Assembly: GCA_963680875.1 (NCBI GenBank)
Contig: OY804584.1
Coordinates: 97,608,031-97,672,030 of the forward strand
Direction: 5' to 3'
Origin: Bathymodiolus brooksi
Taxonomy: Eukaryota; Mollusca; Bivalvia; Mytilida; Modiolidae
DNA length: 64,000 nt
In this document: positions 11,063 to 24,669 of the stretch, piece by piece
Layout: each line of letters starts with the position of its first letter
Numbering within the stretch: position 1 is the first letter of the stretch
Position numbers and translations under genes: made by a program
Notes under the pieces: generated by a model
The model's input: the letters and a program-made list of their open reading frames with translations, nothing else
What the model was told of the DNA's origin: nothing
Databases searched by the model: none

Positions 11063-14000
11063 CGACTATTAGCGAGGAAGGTACAACATGTGGGTTAACC
11101 GACTACTAGGAGGAAGGTACAACATGTGGGTTAACTGACTACTAGCGAGGAAGGTACAACATGTGGGTTAACCGACTACTAGCGAGGAAGGTACAACATG
11201 TGGGTTAACCGACTACTAGCGAGGAAGGTACAACATGTGGGTTAACCGACTACTAGCGAGGAAGGTACAACATGTGGGTTAACCGACAACTAGTGAGGAA
11301 GGTACAACATGTGGGTTAACCAACTACTAGGAGGAAGGTACAACATGTGGGTTAACCGACTACTAGTGAGGAAGGTATAACATGTGGGTTAACCGACTAC
11401 TAGCGAGGAAGGTACAACATGTGAGTTAACTGACTACTAGAAAGGAAGGTACAGCATGTCGGTTAACCGACTACTAGCGAGGAAGGTACAACATGTGGGT
11501 TAACTGACTACTAGCGAGGAAGGTACAACATGTGGGATAACCGACTACTAGCGAGGAAGGTACAACATGTGGGCTAACTGATTACTAGCGAGGAAGGTAC
11601 AACATGTGGGTTAACCGACTACTAGCGAGGAAGGTACAACATGTGGGTTAACCGACTACTAGTGAGGAAGGTACAATATGTGGGTTAACTGACTACTAGC
11701 GAGAAAGGTACAACTTGTGGGTTAACCGACTACTAGCGAGGAAGGTACAACATGTGGGTTAACCGACTACTAGCGAGGAAGGTACAACATGTGGGTTAAC
11801 CGACTACTAGCGAGGAAGGTACAACATGTGGGTTAACCGACTACTAGTGAGGAAGGTACAACATGTGGGTTAACCGACTACTAGCGAGGAAGGTACAACA
11901 TGTGGGTTAACCAACTACTAGTGAGGAAGGTACAACATGTGGGTTAACCGACTACTAGCGAGGAAGGTACAACATGTGGGTTAACCGACTACTAGAGAGG
12001 AAGGTACAACATGTGGGTTAACTGATTACTAGCGAGGAAGGTACAACATGTGGGTTAACCGACTACTAGCGAGTAAGGTACAGCATGTGGGTTAACCGAC
12101 TACTAGCGAGGAAGGTACAACATGTGGGTTAACTGACTACTAGCGAGGAAGGTACAACATGTGAGTTAACCGACTACTAGGAGGAAGGTACAACATGTGG
12201 GTTAACCGACTACTAGGAGGAAGGTACAACTTGTGGGTTAACCGACTACTAGCGAGGAAGGTACAACATGTGGGTTAACTGACTACTAGCGAGGAAGGTA
12301 CAACATGTGGGCTAACTGACTACTAGCGAGGAAGGTACAACATGTGGGTTAACTGACTACTAGCGAGGAAGGTACAACATGTGGGTTAACTGACTACTAG
12401 CAAGGAAGGTACAACATGTCGCTTAACTGACTACTAGCGAGGAAGGTACAACATGTGGGTTAACTGACTACTAGCGAGGAAGGTACAACATGTGAGTTAA
12501 TTGACTACTAGCGAGGAAAGTACAACATGTCGGTTAACCGACTACTAGCGAGGAAGGTACAACATGTGGGTTAACTGACTACTAGCGAGGAAGGTACAAC
12601 ATGTGGGTTAACTGAATACTAGCGAGGAAGGTACAACATGTGGGTTAACTGACTACTAGCGAGGAAGGTACAACATGTCGGTTAACTGACTACTAGCGAG
12701 GAAGGTACAACATGTGGGTTAACTGACTACTAGCGAGGAAGGTACAACATGTGGGTTAACTGACTACTAGCGAGGAAGGTACAACATGTGAGTTAACTGA
12801 CTACTAGAAAGGAAGGTACAACATGTCGGTTAACCGACTACTAGCGAGGAAGGTACAACATGTGGGTTAACTGACTACTAGCGAGGAAGGTACAACATGT
12901 GGGTTAACTGACTACTAGCGAGGAAGGTACAACATGTCGGTTAACTGACTACTAGCGAGGAAGGTACAACATGCGGGTTAACTGACTACTAGCGAGGAAG
13001 GTACAACATGTGGGTTAACTGACTACTAGCAAGGAAGGTAAAACATGTGGGTTAACTGACTACTAGGAGGAAGGTACAACATGTGGGTTAACCGACTACT
13101 AGCGAGGAAGGTACAACATGTGGGTTAACTGACTACTAGTGAGGAAGGTGCAACATGTGGGTTAACCGACTACTAGCGAGGAAGTTACAACATGTCGGTT
13201 AACTGACTACTAGCGAGGAAGGTACAACATGTGAGTTAACCGACTACTAGCGAGGAAGGTACAACATGTGGGTTACCTGACTACTAGCGAGGAAGGTACA
13301 ACATGTGGGTTAACTGACTCCTAGCGAGGAAGGTACAACATGTGGGTTAACCGACTACTAGCGAGGAAGGTACAACATGTCGGTTAACCGACTACTAGCG
13401 AGGAAGGTACAACATGTGGGTTAACTGACTACTAGCAAGGAAGGTAGAACATGTGGGTTAACTGACTACTATCGAGGAAGGTACAACATGTGGGTTAACT
13501 GACTACTAGGAGGAAGGTACAACATGTGGGTTAACCGACTACTAGCGAGGAAGGTACAACATGTGGGTTAACTGACTACTAGCGAGGAAGGTACAACATG
13601 TGGGTTAACTGACTACTAGCGAGGAAGGTACAACATGTGAGTTAACTGACTACTAGCGAGGAAGGTACAACATGTGGGTTAACCGACTACTAGCGAGGAA
13701 GGTACAACATGTGTGTTAACCGACTACTAGCGAGGAAGGTACAACATGTGAGTTAAATGACTACTAGCGAGGAAAGTACAACATGTCGGTTAACCGACTA
13801 CTAGCTAGGAAGGTACAACATGTGGGTTAACCGACTACTAGCGAGGAAGGTACAACATGTGGGTTAACTGACTACTAGCGAGGAAGGTACAACATGTGGG
13901 TTAACAGACTACTAGCGAGGAAGGTACAACATGTGGGTTAACTGACTACTAGCGAGGAAGGTACAACATGTGGGTTAAATGACTACTAGCGAGGAAGGTA

Positions 14001-15049
14001 CAACATGTGGGTTAACTGACTACTAGCAAGGAAGGTACAACATGTGAGTTAACTGACTACTAGAAAGGAAGGTACAACATGTCGGTTAACCGACTACTAG
14101 CGAGGAAGGTACAACATGTGGGTTAACTGACTACTAGCGAGGAAGGTACAACATGTGGGTTAACTGACTACTAGCGAGGAAGGTACAACATGTGGGTTAA
14201 CTGACTACTAGCGAGGAAGGTACAACATGTGGGTTAACTGACTACTAGTGAGGAAGGTACAAAATGTGGGTTAACTGACTACTAAGGAGGAAGGTACAAC
14301 ATGTGGGTTAACTGACTACTAGCGAGGAAGGTACAACCTGTGGGTTAACTGACTACTAGCGAGGAAGGTACAACATGTCGGTTAACTGACTACTAGCGAG
14401 GAAGGTACAACATGTGGGTTAACTGACTACTAGCGAGGAAGGTACAACATGTGGGTTAACTGACTACTAGCAAGGAAGGTACAACATGTGGGTTAACTGA
14501 CTACTAGGAGGAAGGTACAACATGTGGGTTAACCGACTACTAGCGAGGAATGTACAACATGTGGGTTAACTGACTACTAGTGAGGAAGGTACAACATGTG
14601 GGTTAACCGACTACTAGCGAGGAAGGTACAACATGTGGGTTAACTGACTACTAGCGAGGAAGATACAACATGTGGGTTAACCGACTACTAGCGAGGAAGG
14701 TACAACATGTGGGTTAACTGACTACTAGCGAGGAAGGTACAACATGTCGGTTAACTGACTACTAGCGAGGAAGGTACAACATGTGGGTTAACCGACTACT
14801 AGCAAGGAAGGTACAACATGTCGGTTAACCGACTACTAGCGAGGAAGGTACAACATGTGGGTTAACTGACCACTAGCAAGGAAGGTACAACATGTGGGTT
14901 AACCGACCACTAGCGAGGAAGGTACAACATGTGGGTTAACCGACTACTAGGAGGAAGGTACAACATGTGGGTTAACCGACTACTAGCGAGGAAGGTACAA
15001 CATGTGGGTTAACCGACTACTAGCGAGGAAGGTACAACATGTGGGTTAA

Positions 15050-15660
15050 CCGACTACTAGCGAGGAAGGTACAACATAATGGTTAACCGACTACTAGCGA
15101 GGAAGGTACAACATGTCGGTTAACTGACTACTAGTGAGGAAGGTACAACATGTGGGCTAACCGACTACTAGGAGGAAGGTACAACATGTGGGCTAACCGA
15201 CAACTAGCGAGGAAGGTACAACATGTGGGTTAACGACTACTAGGAGGAAGGTACAACATGTGGGTTAACCGACTACTAGGAGGAAGGTACAACATGTGGG
15301 TTAACCGACTACTAGGAGGAAGGTCAACATGTGGGTTAACCGACTACTAGGAGGAAGGTACAACATGTGGGTTAACTGACTACTAGGAGGAAGGTACAAC
15401 ATCTGGGTTAACCAACTACTAGGAGGAAGGTACAACATGTGGGTTAACTGACTACAAGCGAGGAAGGTACAACATGTGGGTTAACCGACTACTAGGAGGA
15501 AGGTACAACATGTGGGTTAACCGACTACTAGCGAGGAAGGTACAACATGTGGGTTAACCGACTACTAGGAGGAAGGTACAACATGTGGGTTAACCGACTA
15601 CTAGCGAGGAAGGTACATACAACATGTGGGTTAACCGACTACTAGGAGGAAGGTACAACA
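15050..15660 (+). repeat. Zone of irregular unit lengths
   Basis: This short zone is unusually rich in length variants. It has a CATAATGG unit near 15,076, a run of consecutive short units from about 15,235 to 15,450, and a unit lacking its first base at 15,235. It also has a 35-bp unit with GGTCAAC at 15,306-15,340 and a 41-bp unit at 15,595-15,635. It ends shortly before the start of the 4.39-kb tandem duplication. Neighbouring satellite seldom has more than a single 36-bp variant at a time. Confidence 0.8.
15595..15635 (+). repeat. 41-bp unit (4-bp insertion)
   Basis: GGTACATACAACATG replaces the usual GGTACAACATG, adding four bases. A duplication of TACA by slippage would explain it. It is the longest unit I saw in the window and I found no second copy. 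Confidence 0.88.
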
Positions 15661-15820
15661 TGTGGGTTAACCGACTACTAGCGAGGAAGGTACAACATGT
15701 GGGTTAACCGACTACTAGCAAGGAAGGTACAACATGTGGGTTAACTGACTACTAGCGAGGAAGGTACAACATGTGAGTTAACTGACTACTAGCAAGGAAG
15801 GTACAACATGTTGGTTAACC

Positions 15821-18800
15821 GACTACTAGCGAGGAAGGTACAACATGTGGGTTAACTGACTACTAGCGAGGAAGGTACAACATGTGGGTTAACTGACTAC
15901 TAGCGAGGAAGGTACAACATGTCGGTTAACTGACTACTAGCGAGGAAGGTACAACATGTGGGTTAACTGACTACTAGCGAGGAAGGTACAACATGTGGGT
16001 TAACTGACTACTAGCGAGGAAGGTACAACATGTGGGTTAACCGACTACTAGCGAGGAAGGTACAACATGTGGGTTAACTGACTACTAGGAGGAAGGTACA
16101 ACATGTGGGTTAACCGACTACTAGCGAGGAAGGTACAACATGTGGGTTAACTGACTACTAGCGAGGAAGGTACAACATGTGGGTTAACCGACTACTAGCA
16201 TGGAAGGTACAACATGTGGGTTAACTGATTACTAGCGAGGAAGGTACAACATGTCGGTTAACCGACTACTAGCGAGGAAGGTACAACATGTGGGTTAACT
16301 GACTACTAGCGAGGAAGGTACACCATGTGGGTTAACTGACTACTAGTGAGGAAGGTACAACATGTGGGTTAACCGACTACTAGCGAGGAAGGTACAACAT
16401 GTCGGTTAACCGACTACTAGCGAGGAAGGTACATCATGTGGGTTAACTGACTACTAGCGAGGAAGGTACAACATGTGGGTTATCCGACTACTAGGAGGAA
16501 GGTACAACATGTGGGTTAACTGACTACTAGCGAGGAAGGTACAACATGTGGGTTAACCGACTACTAGTGAGGAAGGTACAACATGTGGGTTAACCGACTA
16601 CTAGCGAGGAAGGTACAACATGTGGGTTAACCGACTACTAGCAAGGAAGGTACATCATGTGGGTTAACTGACTACTAGCGAGGAAGGTACAACATGTGAG
16701 TTAACTGACTACTAGCAAGGAAGGTACAACATGTGGGTTAACCGACTACTAGCGAGGAAGGTACAACATGTAGGTTAACTGACTACTAGCTAGGAAGGTA
16801 CAACATGTGGGTTAACTGACTACTAGCGAGGAAGGTACAACATGTCGGTTAACTGACTACTAGCGAGGAAGGTACAACATGTGGGTTAACTGACTACTAG
16901 CGAGGAAGGTACAACATGTGGGTTAACTGACTACTAGCGAGGAAGGTACAACATGTGGGTTAACCGACTACTAGCGAGGAATGTACAACATGTGGGTTAA
17001 CTGACTACTAGGAGGAAGGTACAACATGTGGGTTAACTGACTACTAGTGAGGAAGGTACAACATGTGGGTTAACAGACTACTAGTGAGGAAGGTACAACA
17101 TGTGGGTTAACCGACTACTAGCGTGGAAGGTACAACATGTGTGTTAACTGACTACTAGCGAGGAAGGTACATGTCGGTTAACCGACTACTAGCGAGGAAG
17201 GTACAACATGTGGGTTAACTGACCACTAGCGAGGAAGGTACAACATGTGGGTTAACTGACTACTAGCGAGGAAGGTACAACATGTGGGTTAACCGACTAC
17301 TAGCGAGGAAGGTACAACATGTCGGTTAACCGACTACTAGCGAGGAAGGTACAACATGTGGGTTAACTGACTACTAGCGAGGAAGGTACAACATGTGGGT
17401 TAACTGACTACTAGTGAGGAAGGTACAACATATGGGTTAACTGACTACTAGTGAGGAAGGTACAACATGTGGGTTAACTGACTACTAGGAGGAAGGTACA
17501 ACATGTGGGTTAACCGACTACTAGAGAGGAAGGTACAACATGTGGGTTAACTGACTACTAGCGAGGAAAGTACAACATGTGGGTTAACCGACTACTAGCG
17601 AGGAAGGTACAACATGTGGGTTAACTGACTACTAGCGAGGAAGGTATAAAATGTCGGTTAACCGACTACTAGCGAGGAAGGTACAACATGTGGGTTAACT
17701 GACAACTAGCGAGGAAGGTACAACATGTGGGTTAACCGACTACTAGCGAGGAAGGTACAACATGTCGGTTAACCGACTACTAGCGAGGAAGGTACAACAT
17801 GTGGGTTAACTGACTACTAGCGAGGAATGTACAACATGTGTGTTAACTGACTACTAGCGAGGAAGGTACAACATGTCGGTTAACTGACTACTAGCGAGGA
17901 AGGTACAACATGTGGGTTAACTGACTACTAGCGAGGAAGGTACAACATGTGGGTTAACTGACTACTAGCGAGGAAGGTACAACATGTGGGTTAACTGACT
18001 ACTAGTGAGGAAGGTACAACATGTGGGTTAACCGACTACTATCGAGGAAGGTACAACATGTCGGTTTACCGACTACTAGCGTGGAAGGTACAACATGTGG
18101 GTTAACCGACTACTAGCGAGGAAGCTACAATATGTCGGTTAACCGACTACTAGCGAGGAAGGTACAACATGTGGGTTAACCGACTACTAGCGAGGAAGGT
18201 ACAACATGTGGGTTAACTGACTACTAGCGAGGAAGGTACAACATGTGGGTTAACCGACTACTAGCGAGGAAGGTACAACATGTGGGTTAACCGACTACTA
18301 GTGAGGAAGGTACAACATGTGGGTTAACCGACTACTAGCGAGGAAGGTACAACATGTGGGTTAACTGACTACTAGTGAGGAAGGTACAACATGTGGGTTA
18401 ACCGACTACTAGCCAGGAAGGTACAACATGTGGGTTATCCGACTACTAGCGAGGAAGGTACAACATGTGGGTTAACCGACTACTGGGAGGAAGGTACAAC
18501 ATGTGGGTTAACCGACTACTAGGAGGAAGGTACAACATGTGGGTTAACCGACTACTAGGAGGAAGGTACAACATGTGGGTTAACTGACTACTAGCGAGGA
18601 AGGTACAACATGTGGGTTAACTGACTACTAGGAGGAAGGTACAACATGTGGGTTAACTGACTACTACCGAGGAAGGTACAACATGTGGGTTAACTGACTA
18701 CTAGCGAGGAAGGTACAACATGTGGGTTAACCGACTACTAGGAGGAAGGTACAAAATGTGGGTTAACCGACTACTAGTGAGAAAGGTACAACATGTGGGT

Positions 18801-20208
18801 TAACTGACTACTAGCGAGGAAGGTACAACATGTGGGTCAACCGACTACTAGCGAGGAAGGTACAACATGTGGGTTAACCGACTACTAGCGAGGAAGGTAC
18901 AACATGTGGGCTAACTGACTACTAGCGAGGAAGGTACAACATGTGGGTTAACTGACTACTAAAGAGGAAGGTACAACATGTGGGTTAACCGACTACTAGG
19001 AGGAAGGTACAACATGTGGATTAACCGAATACTAGCAAGGAAGGTACAACATGTGGGTTAACTGACTACTAGCAAGGAAGGTACAACATGTGGGTTAACT
19101 GACTACTAGCGAGGAAGGTACAACATGTGGGTTAACCGACTACTAGTGAGGAAGGTACAACATGTGGGTTAACCGACTACTAGGAGGAAGGTACAACATA
19201 TGGATTAACCGACTACTAGCGAGGAAGGTACAACATGTGGGTTAAGTGATTACTAGCGAGGATGGTACAACATGTGGGTTAACCGACTACTAGCGAGGAA
19301 GGTACAACTTGTGGGTTAACCGACTACTAGCGAGGAAGGTACAACATGTGGGTTAACTGACTACTAACGAGGAAGGTACAACATGTGGGTTAACTGACTA
19401 CTAGCGAGGAAGGTACAACATGTGGGTTAACCGACTACTAGCGAGGAAGGTACAACATGTGGGTTAAATGACTACTAGCGAGGAAGGTACAACATGTGGG
19501 TTAACCGACTACTAGCGAGGAAGGTACAACATGTCGGTTAACCGACTACTAGCGAGGAAGGTACAACATGTGGGTTAACTGACTACTAGCGAGGAAGGTA
19601 CAACATGTGGGTTAACTGACTACTAGCGAGGAAGGTACAACATATGGGTTAACTGACTACTAGCGAGGAAGGTACAACATGTGGGTTAACTGACTACTAG
19701 GAGGAAGGTACAACATGTGGGCTAACTGACTACTAGCGAGGAAGGTACAACATGTGGGTTAACCGACTACTAGCGAGGAAGGTACAACATGTGGGTTAAC
19801 CGACTACTAGTGAGGAAGGTACAACATGTGGGTTAACCAACTACTAGCGAGAAAGGTACAACATGTGGGTTAACCGACTAATAGCGAGGAAGGTACAACA
19901 TGTGTGTTAACCGACTACTAGCGAGGAAGGTACAACATGTGGGTTAACTGACTACTAGCGAGGAAGGTACAACATGTGGGTTAACCGACTACTAGCGAGG
20001 AAGGTACAACATGTGGGTTAACCGACTACTAGTGAGGAAGGTACAACATGTGGGTTAACCGACTACTAGCGAGGAAGGTACAAAATGTCGGTTAACCGAC
20101 TACTAGCGAGGAAGGTACAACATGTGGGTTAACTGACAACTAGCGAGGAAGGTACAACATGTGGGTTAACCGACTACTAGCGAGGAAGGTACAACATGTC
20201 GGTTAACA
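15821..20208 (+). repeat. 4,388-bp tandem duplication, copy 1
   Basis: Markers recur 4,388 bp downstream: GCATGG 16,198/20,586; the 34-bp unit at 17,149/21,537; CATATGG 17,429/21,817. The match begins after 15,820, where C faces A at 20,208. The first 1.4 kb (15,821-17,255) is not part of block A as seen here. From 17,256 it follows block A from window base 1 (offset 17,255, then 17,182) up to about A position 3,026. Confidence 0.88.
17149..17182 (+). repeat. 34-bp truncated unit
   Basis: GGTACATGTCGG stands in place of GGTACAACATGTCGG. Three bases are lost between the two ACA triplets of ACAACA, typical of replication slippage. The same truncation is at 21,537-21,570 (offset 4,388), 39,640-39,673 and 41,628-41,661. 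The last has G instead of C at base 30, so it may be an independent event. Confidence 0.9.
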
Positions 20209-23200
20209 GACTACTAGCGAGGAAGGTACAACATGTGGGTTAACTGACTACTAGCGAGGAAGGTACAACATGTGGGTTAACTGACTACTAGCGAGGAAGG
20301 TACAACATGTCGGTTAACTGACTACTAGCGAGGAAGGTACAACATGTGGGTTAACTGACTACTAGCGAGGAAGGTACAACATGTGGGTTAACTGACTACT
20401 AGCGAGGAAGGTACAACATGTGGGTTAACCGACTACTAGCGAGGAAGGTACAACATGTGGGTTAACTGACTACTAGGAGGAAGGTACAACATGTGGGTTA
20501 ACCGACTACTAGCGAGGAAGGTACAACATGTGGGTTAACTGACTACTAGCGAGGAAGGTACAACATGTGGGTTAACCGACTACTAGCATGGAAGGTACAA
20601 CATGTGGGTTAACTGATTACTAGCGAGGAAGGTACAACATGTCGGTTAACCGACTACTAGCGAGGAAGGTACAACATGTGGGTTAACTGACTACTAGCGA
20701 GGAAGGTACACCATGTGGGTTAACTGACTACTAGTGAGGAAGGTACAACATGTGGGTTAACCGACTACTAGCGAGGAAGGTACAACATGTCGGTTAACCG
20801 ACTACTAGCGAGGAAGGTACATCATGTGGGTTAACTGACTACTAGCGAGGAAGGTACAACATGTGGGTTAACCGACTACTAGGAGGAAGGTACAACATGT
20901 GGGTTAACTGACTACTAGCGAGGAAGGTACAACATGTGGGTTAACCGACTACTAGTGAGGAAGGTACAACATGTGGGTTAACCGACTACTAGCGAGGAAG
21001 GTACAACATGTGGGTTAACCGACTACTAGCAAGGAAGGTACATCATGTGGGTTAACTGACTACTAGCGAGGAAGGTACAACATGTGAGTTAACTGACTAC
21101 TAGCAAGGAAGGTACAACATGTGGGTTAACCGACTACTAGCGAGGAAGGTACAACATGTAGGTTAACTGACTACTAGCGAGGAAGGTACAACATGTGGGT
21201 TAACTGACTACTAGCGAGGAAGGTACAACATGTCGGTTAACTGACTACTAGCGAGGAAGGTACAACATGTGGGTTAACTGACTACTAGCGAGGAAGGTAC
21301 AACATGTGGGTTAACTGACTACTAGCGAGGAAGGTACAACATGTGGGTTAACCGACTACTAGCGAGGAATGTACAACATGTGGGTTAACTGACTACTAGG
21401 AGGAAGGTACAACATGTGGGTTAACTGACTACTAGTGAGGAAGGTACAACATGTGGGTTAACAGACTACTAGTGAGGAAGGTACAACATGTGGGTTAACC
21501 GACTACTAGCGTGGAAGGTACAACATGTGTGTTAACTGACTACTAGCGAGGAAGGTACATGTCGGTTAACCGACTACTAGCGAGGAAGGTACAACATGTG
21601 GGTTAACTGACCACTAGCGAGGAAGGTACAACATGTGGGTTAACTGACTACTAGCGAGGAAGGTACAACATGTGGGTTAACCGACTACTAGCGAGGAAGG
21701 TACAACATGTCGGTTAACCGACTACTAGCGAGGAAGGTACAACATGTGGGTTAACTGACTACTAGCGAGGAAGGTACAACATGTGGGTTAACTGACTACT
21801 AGTGAGGAAGGTACAACATATGGGTTAACTGACTACTAGTGAGGAAGGTACAACATGTGGGTTAACTGACTACTAGGAGGAAGGTACAACATGTGGGTTA
21901 ACCGACTACTAGCGAGGAAGGTACAACATGTGGGTTAACTGACTACTAGCGAGGAAAGTACAACATGTGGGTTAACCGACTACTAGCGAGGAAGGTACAA
22001 CATGTGGGTTAACTGACTACTAGCGAGGAAGGTATAAAATGTCAGTTAACCGACTACTAGCGAGGAAGGTACAACATGTGGGTTAACTGACAACTAGCGA
22101 GGAAGGTACAACATGTGGGTTAACCGACTACTAGCGAGGAAGGTACAACATGTCGGTTAACCGACTACTAGCGAGGAAGGTACAACATGTGGGTTAACTG
22201 ACTACTAGCGAGGAATGTACAACATGTGTGTTAACTGACTACTAGCGAGGAAGGTACAACATGTCGGTTAACTGACTACTAGCGAGGAAGGTACAACATG
22301 TGGGTTAACTGACTACTAGCGAGGAAGGTACAACATGTGGGTTAACTGACTACTAGCGAGGAAGGTACAACATGTGGGTTAACTGACCACTAGGAGGAAG
22401 GTACAACATGTGGGTTAACCGACTACTAGCGAGGAAGGTACAACATGTGGGTTAACTGACTACTAGTGAGGAAGGTACAACATGTGGGTTAACCGACTAC
22501 TATCGAGGAAGGTACAACATGTCGGTTTACCGACTACTAGCGTGGAAGGTACAACATGTGGGTTAACCGACTACTAGCGAGGAAGCTACAATATGTCGGT
22601 TAACCGACTACTAGCGAGGAAGGTACAACATGTGGGTTAACCGACTACTAGTGAGGAAGGTACAACATGTGGGTTAACTGACTACTAGCGAGGAAGGTAC
22701 AACATGTGGGTTAACCGACTACTAGCGAGGAAGGTACAACATGTGGGTTAACCGACTACTAGTGAGGAAGGTACAACATGTGGGTTAACCGACTACTAGC
22801 GAGGAAGGTACAACATGTGGGTTAACTGACTACTAGTGAGGAAGGTACAACATGTGGGTTAACCGACTACTAGCCAGGAAGGTACAACATGTGGGTTATC
22901 CGACTACTAGCGAGGAAGGTACAACATGTGGGTTAACCGACTACTGGGAGGAAGGTACAACATGTGGGTTAACCGACTACTAGGAGGAAGGTACAACATG
23001 TGGGTTAACCGACTACTAGGAGGAAGGTACAACATGTGGGTTAACTGACTACTAGCGAGGAAGGTACAACATGTGGGTTAACTGACTACTAGGAGGAAGG
23101 TACAACATGTGGGTTAACTGACTACTACCGAGGAAGGTACAACATGTGGGTTAACTGACTACTAGCGAGGAAGGTACAACATGTGGGTTAACCGACTACT

Positions 23201-24669
23201 AGGAGGAAGGTACAACATGTGGGTTAACCGACTACTAGTGAGAAAGGTACAACATGTGGGTTAACTGACTACTAGCGAGGAAGGTACAACATGTGGGTTA
23301 ACCGACTACTAGCGAGGAAGGTACAACATGTGGGTTAACCGACTACTAGCGAGGAAGGTACAACATGTGGGTTAACTGACTACTAGCGAGGAAGGTACAA
23401 CATGTGGGTTAACTGACTACTAAAGAGGAAGGTACAACATGTGGGTTAACCGACTACTAGGAGGAAGGTACAACATGTGGATTAACCGAATACTAGCGAG
23501 GAAGGTACAACATGTGGGTTAACTGACTACTAGCAAGGAAGGTACAACATGTGGGTTAACTGACTACTAGCGAGGAAGGTACAACATGTGGGTTAACCGA
23601 CTACTAGTGAGGAAGGTACAACATGTGGGTTAACCGACTACTAGGAGGAAGGTACAACATATGGATTAACCGACTACTAGCGAGGAAGGTACAACATGTG
23701 GGTTAAGTGATTACTAGCGAGGATGGTACAACATGTGGGTTAACCGACTACTAGCGAGGAAGGTACAACTTGTGGGTTAACCGACTACTAGCGAGAAAGG
23801 TACAACATGTGGGTTAACTGACTACTAACGAGGAAGGTACAACATGTGGGTTAACTGACTACTAGCGAGGAAGGTACAACATGTGGGTTAACCGACTACT
23901 AGCGAGGAAGGTACAACATGTGGGTTAAATGACTACTAGCGAGGAAGGTACAACATGTGGGTTAACCGACTACTAGCGAGGAAGGTACAACATGTCGGTT
24001 AACCGACTACTAGCGAGGAAGGTACAACATGTGGGTTAACTGACTACTAGCGAGGAAGGTACAACATGTGGGTTAACTGACTACTAGCGAGGAAGGTACA
24101 ACATATGGGTTAACTGACTACTAGCGAGGAAGGTACAACATGTGGGTTAACTGACTACTAGGAGGAAGGTACAACATGTGGGCTAACTGACTACTAGCGA
24201 GGAAGGTACAACATGTGGGTTAACCGACTACTAGCGAGGAAGGTACAACATGTGGGTTAACCGACTACTAGTGAGGAAGGTACAACATGTGGGTTAACCA
24301 ACTACTAGCGAGAAAGGTACAACATGTGGGTTAACCGACTAATAGCGAGGAAGGTACAACATGTGTGTTAACCGACTACTAGCGAGGAAGGTACAACATG
24401 TGGGCTAACTGACTACTAGCGAGGAAGGTACAACATGTGGGTTAACCGACTACTAGCGAGGAAGGTACAACATGTGGGTTAACCGACTACTAGTGAGGAA
24501 GGTACAACATGTGGGTTAACCGACTACTAGCGAAGAAGGTACAAAATGTCGGTTAACCGACTACTAGCGAGGAAGGTACAACATGTGGGTTAACTGACAA
24601 CTAGCGAGGAAGGTACAACATGTGGGTTAACCGACTACTAGCGAGGAAGGTACAACATGTCGGTTAACA
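20209..24669 (+). repeat. 4,388-bp tandem duplication, copy 2
   Basis: This copy directly abuts copy 1. It is 73 bp longer because it keeps the two-unit segment at 22,384-22,456 that copy 1 lacks, so the offset becomes 4,461 afterwards (GAAGCTACAATATG near 18,121/22,582). After 24,669 the sequence goes on with block A' order instead of returning to the start of the repeat, which marks the end of the duplication. Confidence 0.87.

Larger units (their letters stand above)
1..11423 (+). repeat. Higher-order block A (first copy)
   Basis: The rare-variant order of this block is repeated at 21,644-33,103. Marker pairs: CCAGGAAGG 1,231/22,874; AGATAAAAAA 3,781/25,424; GGCTAAC 6,739/28,382; CATGAGGG 7,580/29,223 (all +21,643); GTAAGTT 8,841/30,521; the 39-bp unit 11,024/32,704; TATAAC near 11,375/33,055 (all +21,680). 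The copies part at 11,424, where block A has an A in place of G. The left end is cut by the window. The copies also have private differences, such as GGCTAACAG at 3,019 against GGTTAACAG in A', so this looks like a real duplication rather than a collapsed or doubled assembly. Confidence 0.9.
11424..15820 (+). repeat. Mosaic satellite segment with 1.26-1.44 kb local repeats
   Basis: I found no long same-order match for this segment elsewhere in the window. It has weaker internal order. The TAGAAAGG variant occurs at 11,438, 12,805 and 14,061 (1,367 and 1,256 bp apart). A GCAAGG unit soon followed by a 36-bp unit occurs at 13,029 and 14,470. The segment holds only satellite units and no inserted sequence. 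It may be an older part of the array, or its partner copy may lie outside the window. Confidence 0.7.

Noticed and set aside
15595..15635. Insertion site of a mobile element
   Set aside because: The 41-bp unit has only a 4-bp slippage-like insertion; there are no terminal repeats, target duplication or foreign sequence.
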